The notes under the pieces were generated by a model, which searched no databases, was not told where the DNA came from, and was given only the letters and a program-made list of their open reading frames with translations. From positions 7,865,983 to 7,929,982 of the forward strand of contig NC_087077.1 in assembly GCF_026151205.1 (NCBI RefSeq): 64,000 bases of DNA. Direction: 5' to 3'. The translations under genes were made by a program, and so were the position numbers. The DNA comes from Bolinopsis microptera (lineage: Eukaryota > Ctenophora > Tentaculata > Lobata > Bolinopsidae). Numbering within the stretch: position 1 is the stretch's first letter; every line of letters begins with the position of its first letter. Below, one piece after another: positions 1-13,239 of the stretch.

Positions 1-2188
1 TAGTCTAAATTCAGACTTTAGAGCGAGGCTCTATAATTTTACCGGGGATGTGAGGATGGGTAGACCACGGTCTAAAATTTTAGACGGTCAACATCTTAAT
101 ATGTACTAAATTACTAGATAATTTTGAATTATACGAACCTTCGCGGCGTATGGAACTCTAGATTGAGTTCATGAGACAAGATGGTCGGTATGACAGTGTT
201 AGAGACATCTACATACCTTTCTGTAATTTGTCGAGCTATAACATTGATTCCACATCAAGGTCCAATCAGCTGAAGAGCTATTTTTCCATTTTGTCACAAC
301 TTCCAGTTCCATAACCGTCTATCCTAAGTAAAGTGAAATTTGATGAGATTTAATTTTACAACAAAAGATAAATTAAGACAAAGAAGGATCCCACAAAGTA
401 AGGTATTTTATTAATTGGGGGATGGAAGATAAGAATTGTGCAAATCTAACAGTTTTAACAAGAATGTGTAATCGAAGGTTTGGTGGAATTTTGAGTCAAA
501 AATAGAAAATTGTATCAGTTTAGGTCTGCATAGTGCATATAGCATAAGCGATCTCTTCTCTAAACTTTGCAATAATTGCATCAGCTGTTATGATAGGTGG
601 TCTTTAAAATCTCATAGTACATAAAACACGTACGTCTCAAGACTAATCTGCATGATTTATTGATATCTTGTCAGTTTTTAAGTTTCGACCAGACATTTAA
701 TATGTAATTCTCCACCGATCAGCACAATTCCGAAAAATGTAGCTTAATTAAGTTGGCCTAGAATTAAATAAGAAATTTGTTTTGTGAACGATTCTAAAAT
801 AGAAACATCTTACTATATTTATATAACAATAAGTTTAGATTAGAATATATTTCGTGAATATGTCTTTATCAACTGTCAGGTTCGCAGAACTTAACTATTT
901 ATTTTTCGTGTAAAAATAATGTTTCATATTGTACGAGCAAACTTATGAGTTCCTCCGTGGGGCACATATCTAGTAGAGAGCGCACTCGGCGACATCAAAT
1001 AGCCCCTGCCCTTTTTGGGAATAAGTGGCCAATGAAAACATTTATGGTGTGCAGAAAAGAAGGACTACCAAACTCGTACCACATGGCTAGGGGCCCTTTT
1101 ATTGTGAGAAAATTGCATACGTCGTAGAAGCTGAAATCAAAATCTAACAGCAGTGGAAGATAAAATTACCAAAAACATAGATCGAAGAGAAACCAAAAAA
1201 TGAACCTTTCTTTGCACAAAAAGAAAGATATATATAAACCGAATTAAGTCCCTGAACTATCATCCTGCAAATGATCAGGTAAGCAAGAGAAAGAACAGCG
1301 CTCCCTGACCATTCAAGTCTCAATAGAAGCTCAGACAAAAGCTGAAAGGAGTGTCCTCAAAGAGCTTAACTCATACATAGATTAAGAATAGACGGACTAT
1401 AATAGATAAACGAGATAAGTGATCAATTGATCAAGATTCAAGAGATGAACGAACTAGCCCAGACAATACTGTAACTGCACGATCATCAAACACAGAAACC
1501 ACCACAAACACAGAGTCCTAAACTACACAATACTGAGCTCCATTCTCTCTCGAAGCTCGAGCGAGAGATACATCTTTTCTACCATCACCTTTCTTTGTAT
1601 TAGATTAACACGTAAGTCCCTCTGGACACAATACCCTGAGCTCGGGTCATACAAAGACTGCATTGTGCCCAAACTTATTCATCACTCGAGTCATATTGTG
1701 TTGTCCAACAATACACCAGCTATAGCGGTCCCCACTATAACTTCATAAAGTTCATTGTCAGCAGCCCATCTATACTACCCTGGTCTCTCTCCAAACCTTT
1801 GTTTTATCTTTCAAGCTTCGCTAATTGAATCGTCCCGGACTCCGGCGATTGTTCTCAATTTTAAACAGCTGATTTTGAAGGGAGTTCCGCAGAGTTAGTT
1901 GTAACTCAGGGACACGGTTGAGCCCTCAGTAGGGACTCTTTTGTTTTAGAATTAGAGCCAGTGAGTAGAATACTTAGTATTTTGTTAGGTCGATAATAAG
2001 AAATAAGAAACAGCTGATGGTACAATATAACATTGTCTAGCCAAACACTTGCATTATTCATGATATTTAATATGTTAATACAGTGTTCGTGTTCCCTTGC
2101 CTTGCTATCTTCAGTAATTTGTTTGAAAAATAAGCACGGTAAATATTAAATAGTACCAGGTAATAATGCATAATTGGTTAAATAATTC
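1..2188. other. AT-rich non-coding stretch
   Basis: No ORF above about 65 codons has recognisable protein features, and no exon chain with matching splice phases was seen on either strand. There are no clear tandem repeats or RNA genes. It may be intergenic or intronic sequence of a gene lying outside the window. Confidence 0.5.
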
Positions 2189-2429
2189 TTAACCCATTAG
2201 GGACGATAGGGTCGTTTTTATGACCCACCTTTTCTAGACGAAAAACCAAATTACTAAACGCTATAACGAATCTATAGCATATATGCTCAAAATTTATTGG
2301 GCTACGTATAATGAAGCCCAATAAATTTTGAGTATATATGCTATAGATTCGTTATAGCGTTTAGTAATTTGGTTTTTCGTCTAGAAAAGGTGGGTCATAA
2401 AAACGACCCTATCGTCCCTAATGGGTTAA
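2189..2429. mobile_element. TTAA-flanked foldback MITE (piggyBac-like)
   Basis: A 233-bp element (2193-2425) is almost entirely one inverted repeat: each arm is over 100 bp and the two arms mirror each other around about 2300-2320. It starts CCCATTAGGGACGATAGGG and ends with the reverse complement of this. It is flanked on both sides by TTAA (2189-2192 and 2426-2429). TTAA target duplication with termini beginning CCC and ending GGG is the known signature of piggyBac-type elements. There is no ORF, so it is non-autonomous. The near-identity of the arms suggests a young copy or hairpin-type conversion. Confidence 0.85.
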
Positions 2430-3818
2430 AGTTAAATTATTCGAAAATTTCTTACTTACAATTTTGCGATTTACTTTATACAATCTCTAAGGGAATTTAA
2501 GCAATTACAGTTGAGTGGAGACTCGAAAACCTAATTTGTTAATTTGTTTAATATTTCATCGCCATATTTACACATTATATTGCGAAAATATTATTTTGTG
2601 ACACGTAAACATAATCGATGCACCCTGAACCGTGTTTCCGAATTCTTAACTTTAAGCACCATATAACGACAAAACTATGTTACGATATGCAATTATTCTA
2701 ATCTAAGTTTGATTTATCCATTTAATTTTATTTGGTTTAATCGTCCCATAATCATATATAAATTTATTATTTATCTAATACTTAGAATTGGAGCAACATA
2801 CTGTTATCTTTGCGGCAGCACATCATCCAAATAGTAATAGGTACTGCTATCAGGAGGCAGATGCAATCTAGTTCGGCTAATTGATCAAAATAAGTTCTCA
2901 ATCCTCATCCGTAAATTGTAGTACAATAACTTTATCGTTTACCATATGTCCTTTAATTTCATTTGTTACAGTAATAGTACTCATTATTTTGAAGCTTGAT
3001 GTACAATTTACTCATTCTCATTTCCAGGTCTGCAACTTCTAATATCCTCAACTTCCTAATATAATCATTCTGACTTCTCCCTCATCCGCAATTTTCCTCC
3101 GATCCACTATTAAAATGTTCAAATCACAATAATTCAAGTATCTTCATCGCTCTAAAAAAGACTCGCCTCAAACGTGTGCTGAGTTACCAATCCTTACACA
3201 CACTAAATAATAACATTGTCCAGTCCACCATGTCTAACTCTTGTAATTACCGTACACCCACAAACTTCGTGGCACCTCCCAAGATAATAGAAAATTAGGA
3301 ATTTCTCTCCGCACTTAACCAACTGTATTAATTCTCTCTAACTTTTAGACCTTCATCACTGCCGCATTAAATTTTGATAAATGTTCTACACGTAGCCACA
3401 ATGTCCACGCTAATTTAAGGCCCTGGACAAGTGTTGGTCTATTATATCGCTTTCTCTTTGACCCATCTATTCTCCACCGTTTAGACCCCGGCACACTTAT
3501 CGAGACGGAAACATGGGTCCCCAACTTGTTTTTGGGCCCTATAATTCCCTATTTTAGCGGTTTACCGTCAGTATATAATGCCCTGTAAACTCCCTCTAAT
3601 CCAGGCTCATGACGAACTGCTAGGCAGTGTATAATACCCTAATATTACGATAATTCACAATTTGCTAATTCGTGATTTATGGTATACAAAGCAAGCAGAG
3701 GAGCGCAACTCATTGGCCGAGCAGCTTGTATCACGTGATGCAAGGTCAGGTGGTAGCCTGGAGATCCAGTAGAGAGTTGGCGGTTAGCTAACAACTTGGT
3801 GTTCTGTTTAAATCAGTG
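2430..3818. other. non-coding, nothing recognised
   Basis: No coding potential or repeats were seen in this AT-rich stretch. A CACGTG motif follows at about 3733. Confidence 0.5.
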
Positions 3819-3849
3819 GAGAGAGAGAGAGAGGGGGAGAGAGAGAGAG

Positions 3850-3927
<78 letters not shown>

Positions 3928-3935
3928 GAGGGAGC
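3819..3935. repeat. (GA)n microsatellite
   Basis: About 115 bp of almost pure GA dinucleotides is broken by short G runs near both ends. It opens minus-strand frames encoding only Leu-Ser repeats, which are artefacts and not proteins. Confidence 0.95.
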
Positions 3936-6346
3936 CCCAGTCTCCACGTCCCTGGTGTACAATGCTAAAAGTAGGGGCAAGGTGCATGCACCAACCCATC
4001 CACAGCTCATTCTTCTCCAAAAAAGGAGCGGGAATGTATTATAAATTATGCAAAATACTTTTAAACGGCCCGGGCAAGCCGAGTTTTACTTGTGTAATTG
4101 GGCAGCTTATTTGCATCTCAAAGACCCATGTCGTATTACTGTACCCATTTGGCCAGCACAAATGCAGATGGTTCTAAGCAGAAGGTAAGCGGTTATTCAG
4201 GAAACTAAGCCTGGGGGTGGTAATGTTTATCGGGAAACGGGGCGCATCGCCCAGAAACCTTTCTCCGGAGATGTGGTGATCAGTAGGCTATTGTCAAATA
4301 ATCAAGTAATTTCACTACTAAGTCCATCCTTTCAACTTGACCTGAAGGCGGAGCAAGCTAGATCATGTCCCCCTAATAACTAGTAATTACTTACTGTAAC
4401 TGAAAGCTTGCTTTTAAGGGCCCAACTCTTTGAGTTAATCGCCTGTGAAGCGGTTGTTTTGCAAAGCCAAGAAGGGCTTAATAGCATTGTATGGGCTACA
4501 AATAGACAGCAACTTATTGACAAATTTAGGGGTTAACAGGGATTTATACGTGGTTAAATCGCTATTTCTATCAATTAGCTTTGTTAGTGTAGATCCAGGC
4601 AGATGCACCCAGATTGCCCCCGCTCAATCAACAGCGATAAATGATATCGATATGGGAAAAGGGCCATTGTACTTTGAGGAGTTCCAGAAAATGTTCTTGG
4701 CGCAGTATTGGTAACATACTCCGTGTTATAGTTTAAAATTAAAGTATCATGTCCGCACCACATCGCTGCAAACCACACATGAGAACATTGAGGCAAAAAA
4801 ACTGTTCGATGTGATAGGGTATAATGTAATTGGGGCTGATGTGGCATTGGCTGATGGATGAAATTAGTGTAAATTAAGGAAAGCTGTACTATTTGATTGG
4901 AAAGGTGCAAATCTAAGTAGTTTAATGGACGAGATATTATAACTGAGGTGAAAATCATTAAATGAAATTGATCCTTGTTGAGTGAATTGGGATTTAACAC
5001 ATTAACAAAGCTAAACAAAACTACGACTAGTAATCGAAGTTACAGATATTGGATAGGATAAAATATAGGACCAAAGCCCTAGAGCAAAAACAAAAGGTTG
5101 AACGAACTGTAAAATACCGCCACCAGGGAATAAACTATAGGTAGAACGAGAAATATAGGACAGAAGCTAAAGAGATGGCTGATAACAAGGCCATACAAAC
5201 CGATAGGGCCTTTACTGAACAATACATCTACACCACAATGGATGTTAACTGTCAGGAAGATATATTATTCAAGAGACCCTTTATCCCTTACAATGGCAAG
5301 AGATTCTTCATTAAACAAACTCGGGGATCTGGCGGTATACCTGGACTATATATATATATATATATATTGTTATTCTCTGCTGAATTTTGGAGTGAGGTTA
5401 GGGCTATTGTTTGGCATGAGCAGCATTGTTTAGTGGCAGTTAGTGGATCATCCGTCTTAGTACTCAACAACAGGAGCGGACCGAGCTGAGCCACCACAGA
5501 GAGCCAAGTGTATTGTATCTCGGCCATGGTGGGAGACAATACGGCATGTCATGTAATACATGTTTCAGGGCGACTTGAGACAGGGTACCTTATTGACGGT
5601 GAATTACACCAACTGGTTAAGTTTAGGTTCGAGATTTAATAAAGAGGTCATGTTGGTTCCAGTGACGTAGCTGTATCTTAGATCTTAGGACACGATCAAA
5701 GAATGAAAATGTTCTGTATTAAATAGCTGTAAAGAAGTAATAAAATTGTAAGCACTATGGCGACTTATTTGAGCGTGATAGAAATCAAATAAATACTGAC
5801 TAGTCGATTTCTTGCGGTAAGAAACATGCTGAATTGCTAAATTCAATCTTAGTTAGGGCCGGAGAGGGCAAAGGATTATAGAGTTAGAAGGACAGCGGGT
5901 TTGAAGCACAGAGGATAGAGTCGGCGAACACTATAGAATATGTACTTACATTTACAAAAGGGGGTTGCTGTAGCTGTTGCCGATTGGGTACGACCTCTAT
6001 TATTATTGAAGCATCCTATCAAGTGTGTGATTTGCATGACAAGCCCACTGACTCATTGTACCCGAGACGTTACCACAGGTTCAAGACTCCGGAGCTAAGG
6101 ATGAAATGATGCGGGCTCATTGTTAAGCCGTACAATAAGCCTATGGAGTACATATTACCATTACTAGCAGCAGGGGGATGGTATTGATGATAGCCGCGAC
6201 AGTGTGCACATCGGGCCTGACAATACGACAGGGAGTTCAACAATAGTCGGGTAGGACGGTGCCGGGTGCATGTAACCATGCTGGTATCAATATGTATGGT
6301 GATAATGTGTACGGAGGGGGAGGATGGTGTATTGTTTAGGGTGTCT

Positions 6347-6820
6347 TCAGTGAGTGTCGTATTGTCCGTTGTATTGTCCGTCTGACAATATGTGACGGTT
6401 AGACCCCGCCAACTGACTCAGTTGACAGTCGGGATTCATTAGAGCTGTGTTGTATTTATGCACTAGAGAGTTCCTCCGAACTGTGATTATCTTTTGAGGG
6501 GTCTGTATATTTTGGGTTGTTCTAGAGATATCGTTAAGGTTCGTGTCAATTCGGCTGCACGCTGCCGATTTTCCTGTGATTTTTATCGGTGTCGTTATCA
6601 GCTTTGGGAGATTTAGGTTAGTGGATGCGGGATCCTGAATTGCTGAGACCCGGTTTTGGTTCGACGGTATTTTATAAGCGATAAGCGTGTTTTGTAGGAT
6701 TGAAGCGATATCATACCATGTGTGGTTTGTATATTGTATGAAATGAATCAGATACTCGGTGGAAAAAGTGTTCATGGCGATATTTGATGGCGGCATCAAA
6801 CACTGGCAGTCTTTTGACAT
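6347..6820 (-). CDS. hypothetical ORF, 157 aa, doubtful
   Basis: An uninterrupted 157-codon ORF from an ATG on the minus strand lies in a patch of raised GC content. The predicted product is polar and rich in Asn, Ile, Thr and Ser. It has no signal peptide, membrane segment, clear cysteine pattern or known motif. There is no neighbouring exon and no identifiable promoter. Because stops are rarer in this GC-richer patch, an ORF of this size may arise by chance. I do not recognise it and keep it only because it is one of the longest open frames in the first 18 kb. Confidence 0.15.
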   Translation of the reverse strand: MSKDCQCLMPPSNIAMNTFSTEYLIHFIQYTNHTWYDIASILQNTLIAYKIPSNQNRVSAIQDPASTNLNLPKLITTPIKITGKSAACSRIDTNLNDISRTTQNIQTPQKIITVRRNSLVHKYNTALMNPDCQLSQLAGSNRHILSDGQYNGQYDTH

Positions 6821-9800
6821 TATCCCACCTCAAAAACTGATTCTCAATCACACTCCGCTCAGTGCATGTATAGAATCCTTGAATAGTTAGGAATTATTGC
6901 GTCACCAGGAATCTGTATTCTTCCTAAGTTTCAGAATAGCACCACCAGGTGTAGACTGTTGCTGATATAATCCGTACAAACTGAACAGTTTCTTAATAAG
7001 TTTATTAATATTGAAGTGTTCTAGTCGAGTGAAATATTCGAGATTGGCAAATACGTGACATACAACTTTGAGTCAGTTCAACTTCAAATGTATTTTCCAG
7101 AAAACATCTCCCTTTCCGATCGCCAGTGTTTCCAAAGACTGGACAAAACTTAATTGACAACTTGCGGTGATCTATACGTGGTTACATTTATATTAATTTT
7201 TACTACCGTTTCTTTGGATAGATAAACATTTACAAAATTGTCTTCCCAATCAACAGCTGGTGGCAATCTCAGTGATAGCTTGTATACAGAGCAGGTTCAC
7301 GTAACATGCCCCACATGTGATGGAACAGATTTTCCCAGGCATTTGTTGACATTTAGAGGTAAAGAAGGCGTGCTTACTAATCTCCTGACTAGGAAGTAGT
7401 GGGCACTTGTTACTATTAGTAACACCAACATTCGTTGGTTAAAGGTGGACTGGTTTTGGTTAAAACCAGAGACGGAGTATTTTAGGTTTATACCTGCTGT
7501 ATGACACGTATCATCCGTCAATTACAGTCGGAGTCTGGTTTTTAGAACTGGTCATTCTATTAGCCTGTCTGGTGTCTAACGAGTGCGTCTATTTGATTGA
7601 ATGGTGTCGTTTTCATTGCAACATACAGTCAAATGTAGGACTCCTTGTCTTGATTATAAAGTTCGAAATGTCTGTAGAATTCTGAATCCAAGCAAATTGG
7701 ATGGTACCATTATTTCTTATCAACTTATTGCAGTCTACATCTTACCCATATCTCAAAATCCTTTATCATTTCTCCGATTTACAACAACAATTGCGTAACC
7801 ACTGTAAAATACTACACCTGATCCCAACAGACCAGTCATGGTACACATTAAACTGGTCTACGGATCAATTATTCCGCATCCAAAGAGGACAAGTGTCACA
7901 ACTATCCAGCTGATCCACCCTTTGTGCTTGCATTAGGAGTGCTACATGAGGTGCCTCAAGTCTGTATTGTCTAACAAAAGGTCAATTTGCTCTGTTTGTC
8001 TTGGTCATTGTGAGACACAATGGGCGGGGAACAGTGGTCTCATTAAATCTCTGGCGGAAGAATACTCCAGCGGAAAGTACGATGATTTAACAAAGTACCT
8101 TGGAAACGACCAGAGAGTTTCAATTTATTTTTCAATGAAAAGGCCAATGAAAAGGCCACTTAGTTTATTAATTTTAATGGTACATAAAAGATCAAATCAA
8201 TATGATGCTTGTGAACAATAGTAAAGCACACTCTTCACCGCACACGCTATCATGCATGCAGACTTTAATTTTCAGAAACCTTTTACCTTAAAGTTAATAC
8301 AGTGATTGAATCTATCCCATCTTTTTAAAGTTCAGAAATACTGACAGTTTGGGTGACCATTAACATTAAGTGTAGCCCGATTGAGAGATTTACCCTGCTA
8401 ATCGAATATCGTTACCCTAATGACCACACGAGGCTCGCTCACGTCGGGAATCGGTCTCACTTTTCAAGGTGGAAGTACAGCTGGATCTGCTAATTACAAG
8501 ATCCCACAACGTGTGGCCCACACCTAGAGGGTCGGAGTTGAGTTGGCTACCCGGCATTTCGGCTCCCCTTAGGGGAACCGGCGCGAGACTCAACTCATAT
8601 AATTAATTACAAGTGTTTTTAGTGGACTGAGCAGAGGTGCAGGTATATTTGGTCCGAGCAGGTGCATTAGGCTTGGGCGCGTGCCCTTAATTTGCATTGG
8701 ATCTAGCACTCTGCCGAACTGCTGGGTGTACTTTAGAGTCACTTTAGGGACACGTGCCCCCGACCACACATAAATCTACTCAAGTCGGTACCCGCTAATG
8801 TTTCTCGGGTAGCTAATGGGTGTGCATCACCACCCCCCATCAAGTGCTGACTTGGGGTAATATAGTGTAGAGATTAGCGTAGATTGCACGGTCCCCTTCG
8901 TTAATATATTCATTAGGTTTAGAGCATGAATGACATTATAATTCAAGTCAGAATTTTAATTGACTTGTAATAAGGTGACTCGCCATACGGGGTTATAGTA
9001 CGCAGACAGGCTAAATAAGGGGTCTAGAGTTTATGTATGAGTGCTGTAAGAACAGATCTAACTTGAATGTTAGATTTAGTTAATTGAGGGCTAATTCAGA
9101 ATTCAGCTATGAAAAGGAATATTAATTGCGGAGGTTTTGCCCTAGAATTAGGCATAGGCTGTCTAGATTCAGATAATTCCTAAGAATTACACTGCTCAGT
9201 ACTTAATCATGTTAATAATCTCAATCATAATCCTCCTCCTTGAAATAAGACCGAGCTCTACGTCCATTGTCCAGATACGAGCTAAAAGAAAGCCGACATC
9301 TGCAGCCTTTACACTTTCATGACATTTCCATAACTAAATTTACATTACTTAATCATCATTAGCCAATCGCAGAGGATTAAGTTTGAAAAGCTTCACGGTA
9401 CATGTGCGGGCCGGTTCCTTCTCTTTCTCTCTCTCTTTTAGATTTAATGTCTATAAGCGGAGAGAAGTGTGATATTTGCCTTCTCTCCTCCATTTTTAAC
9501 ACATTTTTAACTGCGAGTGAGAGCACCTGGCAAATAGTTTCTAGGCCTTTACTGGATGTGAAAAGTTAGGTTTGTTAACGAAGATCTCACGTATAAGGCG
9601 GGGTGGTCGGTGATCTAACTACCTAACAGGTTTTTGGTGAATATTAATAAGCTGAGCTGTGATAGGACGAATGAGGGGGAAATGGGAAACTGTGCTGAGT
9701 GTACGAAGGCAAAACTGAGGCCTTTAACACATCGTCTAGGTGCTATGTCTAATAATAGGTCAGATTGAAGGGATGGAAATAAAAAGGGAAGTTCTGTGTT

Positions 9801-11333
9801 CACAAAGATTAACGGTAATTATCTACGCAATGGAATGACGGAATGTTGTGCTGAATTATTGAAGGAATTTGTTGATCTACATTAAACTACGTGTAATCGT
9901 GTAAGAACAGGTAGATATAAGATGGCGTGGAGGTATCTGAGATGAATTTTAGACGTAATAGTTGGATCCAGTCATGATTAAACTTTCTGTTTCCCTACTC
10001 ATGCCGATCGGTTGCTATATAACACGTGACCCCAGAGAATACCAATCTCCCGAATACTGACATTAATCTCAGTACCTGGCCGTTAATGTCTATAAAACAC
10101 CTTTATTTTTAGTACTATCCCTGATTAAAATCATCTCATCTAAGCGTGAGTAGCAAGCCTGGTCAAGTTTTCGTCCAATAAGTATCCCTGCATGTGGAGA
10201 TTACCTTACTCTCAAGTTCTCGGACGACTGCTCCATCAAAGCAATCACACCACCTGACCTGTACAAACAATGGCCGGCTCAATATTAACTAGCGGGTCAA
10301 TAGTTGTTCAGGCAGGGTTAACAAAGGCCCGTCAAATGCACGTGGGGTTGTCAGTAAGCCCACGTGCTATCTGAGGCACGCGCACAGTCAATATCATTGA
10401 TCAGAGCTCCCCAACTAGTGGGGGAGAGGTGTGATCATGATAAACCAGAGGTACTATATCCCACATGCTTCATTAGTATGTACTCTTCCAAGTTATAGGG
10501 CGCTAATACTTTCCAATACAGCTATATATCAGAGGGCACGTTTTAACCATTATTGGAGAGGAGGCGGTGGTGGCGGCTGGGCGCGAAGTGGTTACCATGG
10601 ATACCGCCTCAGTTGCCAGGGTTACTAGTACTGGGGTAACCTTACCTCTGCCACTGACTACTCAGACCTTGACAAGCACGTTTCTACAATTATCCGCACC
10701 TCCCCCAGATTAGCGGCAGCTCTGTATAATAGACGGCAAGCTGCACCGGTCATCATTTAGCGGCACACATCTGGTCCACCCGCGCATACAGTCCAACGCA
10801 TTGTATACTCAGAACAGTCAACCGAGCTGGCAGCCGGCCAATGACAGAGAGGAATGAGATGTGGGAGCCAATGAGATGGCCCGATCTGGGTCATGTGATG
10901 TGGCCGTGTGGTGTTGAGGAGAAGTGAAGTTAACAAATGAGCGTCACTAACTAATACTGCTCATTTAACAGCACTTGGCAGTTTAATCTCCATTAGGACC
11001 AAAAATATTGAGATCCCTTGACCGCTAAATTGGCAATCATGCTAGAGTTACTTTTCGAAATTTGTGATCACTGATGTAAGATGGAGAAGGATTACAACAG
11101 TTCTATGAGGTTGAGTAGAGAATTTCAATTTGAACAGTGATATTGTAGGAACGATCTTAAGGCTAATAAACGTATCTATTGTGCTAATGTCTAGGTCATC
11201 AATCTATTTTGCAACATGGTTATTAGTAATGGTACCGAGCCAACAAACTTACCTTTTGTGCATAATAATAATATAATTATTTCGCAACGGTTCTTATGGA
11301 AAAGATATGAGGCATCATTAGCGACTGTCTGCT

Positions 11334-11372
11334 GGTCGATGAGGAAGGCTAATTTATCCCTCCTCATCGACC
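11334..11372. repeat. short inverted repeat (12-bp arms)
   Basis: GGTCGATGAGGA at 11334-11345 is mirrored exactly by TCCTCATCGACC at 11361-11372 across a 15-nt loop. It could form a hairpin. No target-site duplication or ORF marks it as a transposon. Confidence 0.6.
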
Positions 11373-12292
11373 ACGGACCAACATGAGACGTTCACTGTGA
11401 TCAAACAATTACAATGGCAGTAAGTCCGCTAATAACTTTATAAGATGACGAACTTAAATCCAAAACCGAAAGTATTAAAGATGGTACGATTCATTCCCTT
11501 CAGAGCCCGCCGTTTTAACGAAGAGTACTTGATTATACGCTGAGTAAGAGAATGTATTGTTTTACAACAATACCGAACAATGGCGCTTACCAGTACCCTA
11601 TTGTTAGTGCTGTGAGCTGAGGATGTAAACACACCTCGTTACCTCTCCACCCCCTCTTGTTTATAAATTATATAGCAAAGAAACGGTGATGGAAATGAAA
11701 CAATTTGTTTCGGATAAAATGTGAATAATGCATCAAGCGGTTTCTTTGGTATGCTTTGCACCAGTTGTTGTGATTCATGATCGTCATTAACATTAAAAAC
11801 ATGAAACACGCCTAAACTATACGATTCATGACGAATTAATAAGGCTATCCATTTTAAAAGTTTTGACCAAATTTGTAATCACCATTTTCTTGTACCGAGG
11901 CGGAGGTGCAAACATCTTGATAATCTATCTTCCAATCATATATCCTTTATTTTAGTTGTGAAAACCAAGCTATAATCTTGGTTATAGTTGTAAGATACGA
12001 CATAGCCAGTCTGGTTAACTTCACGTCAACCTATATCGCTATTTATCTCACGAAATTAATAATCTGAAGTATATGTGACATGGTACTGACATGGTACTGA
12101 CGGTGACATGTGGACAGTGGGAAATTGCCTCGAACACCCTGTCAGCTCCCACTCTCTCAGGATCATCTTCCTTTAACGTACCTGGGAGAGGAGGAGTACA
12201 CATTGTAGGAAGAGGGGAGTGTCGTAATGAGCTAAGTAGAGACGCAGATTTAACACTTCTAACTCGACAAAAACCCTTCATATCCTAGAGTT

Positions 12293-12397
12293 CACGTGTC
12301 ACGTGCCCGCCCACGTGACAAGCACCAGTCGACCAATCACAGGACGCATCGAAAGAAATCAGCCAATCACATAGCCGGTAGATTAAACCGGACCAAT
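12293..12397. promoter_or_regulatory. CACGTG + CCAAT promoter-like cluster
   Basis: Three CACGTG E-boxes (12293-12298, 12300-12305, 12312-12317) are followed within 80 bp by three CCAAT boxes (12333, 12363, 12393). The stretch is clearly GC-richer than its surroundings. CACGTG is the core bound by bHLH-ZIP factors (USF, MITF/TFE, Myc/Max), and CCAAT is bound by NF-Y; clusters of both are typical of TATA-less promoters. A plus-strand ORF with an ATG at 12833 lies about 430 bp downstream and is the nearest candidate target. Promoter activity is inferred. Confidence 0.45.
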
Positions 12398-12832
12398 GGG
12401 AGGGAAGCTGGCTGTCAGAAGTGTCAGAGAGATAGGAAAGAGAGAACAATGGGTTGAGCATGTGGAGAGTGCATTGTTCCTCCTCTCTCTCTGTTGGTGA
12501 GGACGGAATACGGGGGAGCTGGGTGACTACTCCTTCTTTACGTGTGTAATTAACAACATATACCTGAGATTAATATAGTAGGAGCAGAGATTGTAGTAAT
12601 GACATTAACTACCCTCGCGCCAATCATTGGTCTCCGATAATTTGGGCCTGACTAGAAGAGCAGAATTACTAGCTTTGTTACGGGAGGTGAGGAGTAATGA
12701 TTGAGATGCGAATTAAGACACCATATGGCAGGCTTTAGTATCGTGTAATGACTTACTTGGTAATGTCGACTAAACCCGAAAAGCAGCTAATTATAATTTA
12801 AAGCTAACGGCAGACGAACAGTTTTTTCCTCG

Positions 12833-13237
12833 ATGAAGGAGAAGGGGAGCCGCGGAGCTCAAGTCACAAATAACAAAACTGTACACTGTACAGCTAGAAA
12901 ACCCAACAGTAGCAGTAACAACAACAACTCCCACTCACAGTCACACACAGTCACACACCCAGCAGCTATAACACGGAGCTCCACAAAGAATACAGAGCAA
13001 TTCACCATTGCAAGGGTCTGTTATCGTGAGATCGAGACAATGGAGGCTCCTCCACAGAGCTACAATACCTTCCGAGAACACTATGTCTACCCTCCACCTA
13101 TAGCACCTTCATACGGAACAATATCAGCCAGTAACACCGCCATATTTAGACCACGTGGGCATCCTGCTGCTTTTTTTCTCGAAACAATATTTCATCGTAT
13201 TGTCCGACAAGACAAAAATTGTATTGTTTTTATTTAA
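12833..13237 (+). CDS. possible first coding exon, unknown protein
   Basis: A 134-codon ORF begins downstream of the CACGTG/CCAAT cluster. The product is rich in Ser, Asn, Thr and Pro, with an SSSNNNNSHSQS low-complexity stretch early. An internal ATG at 13040 (context ACAATGG) would start a shorter Tyr/Pro-rich peptide, MEAPPQSYNTF and onward. The tail after about codon 105 turns basic/hydrophobic and looks non-coding, so a real exon would probably end earlier; a weak donor (CCA|GTAACA) lies near 13129. No partner exon or domain was identified. Confidence 0.25.
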   Translation: MKEKGSRGAQVTNNKTVHCTARKPNSSSNNNNSHSQSHTVTHPAAITRSSTKNTEQFTIARVCYREIETMEAPPQSYNTFREHYVYPPPIAPSYGTISASNTAIFRPRGHPAAFFLETIFHRIVRQDKNCIVFI

Positions 13238-13239
13238 AA

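Larger units (their letters stand above)
3936..12292. other. gene-poor region, no supported gene
   Basis: Base composition alternates between AT-rich parts and patches nearer 45% GC (5.9-6.8 and 8.4-8.9 kb). I found only isolated ORFs without family features and no run of exons with compatible phases. Scattered CACGTG motifs occur at about 10334 and 10361. A short hairpin at 11334-11372 and a weak minus ORF at 6347-6820 are listed separately. No tRNA or other structured RNA gene was recognised. Confidence 0.5.

Noticed and set aside
3808-4020. Leu-Ser repeat ORFs on the minus strand
   Set aside because: Read-through of the GA microsatellite.
4584-5018. 144-codon minus-strand ORF
   Set aside because: No domain or signal, no flanking exon, overlaps another featureless ORF on the plus strand.
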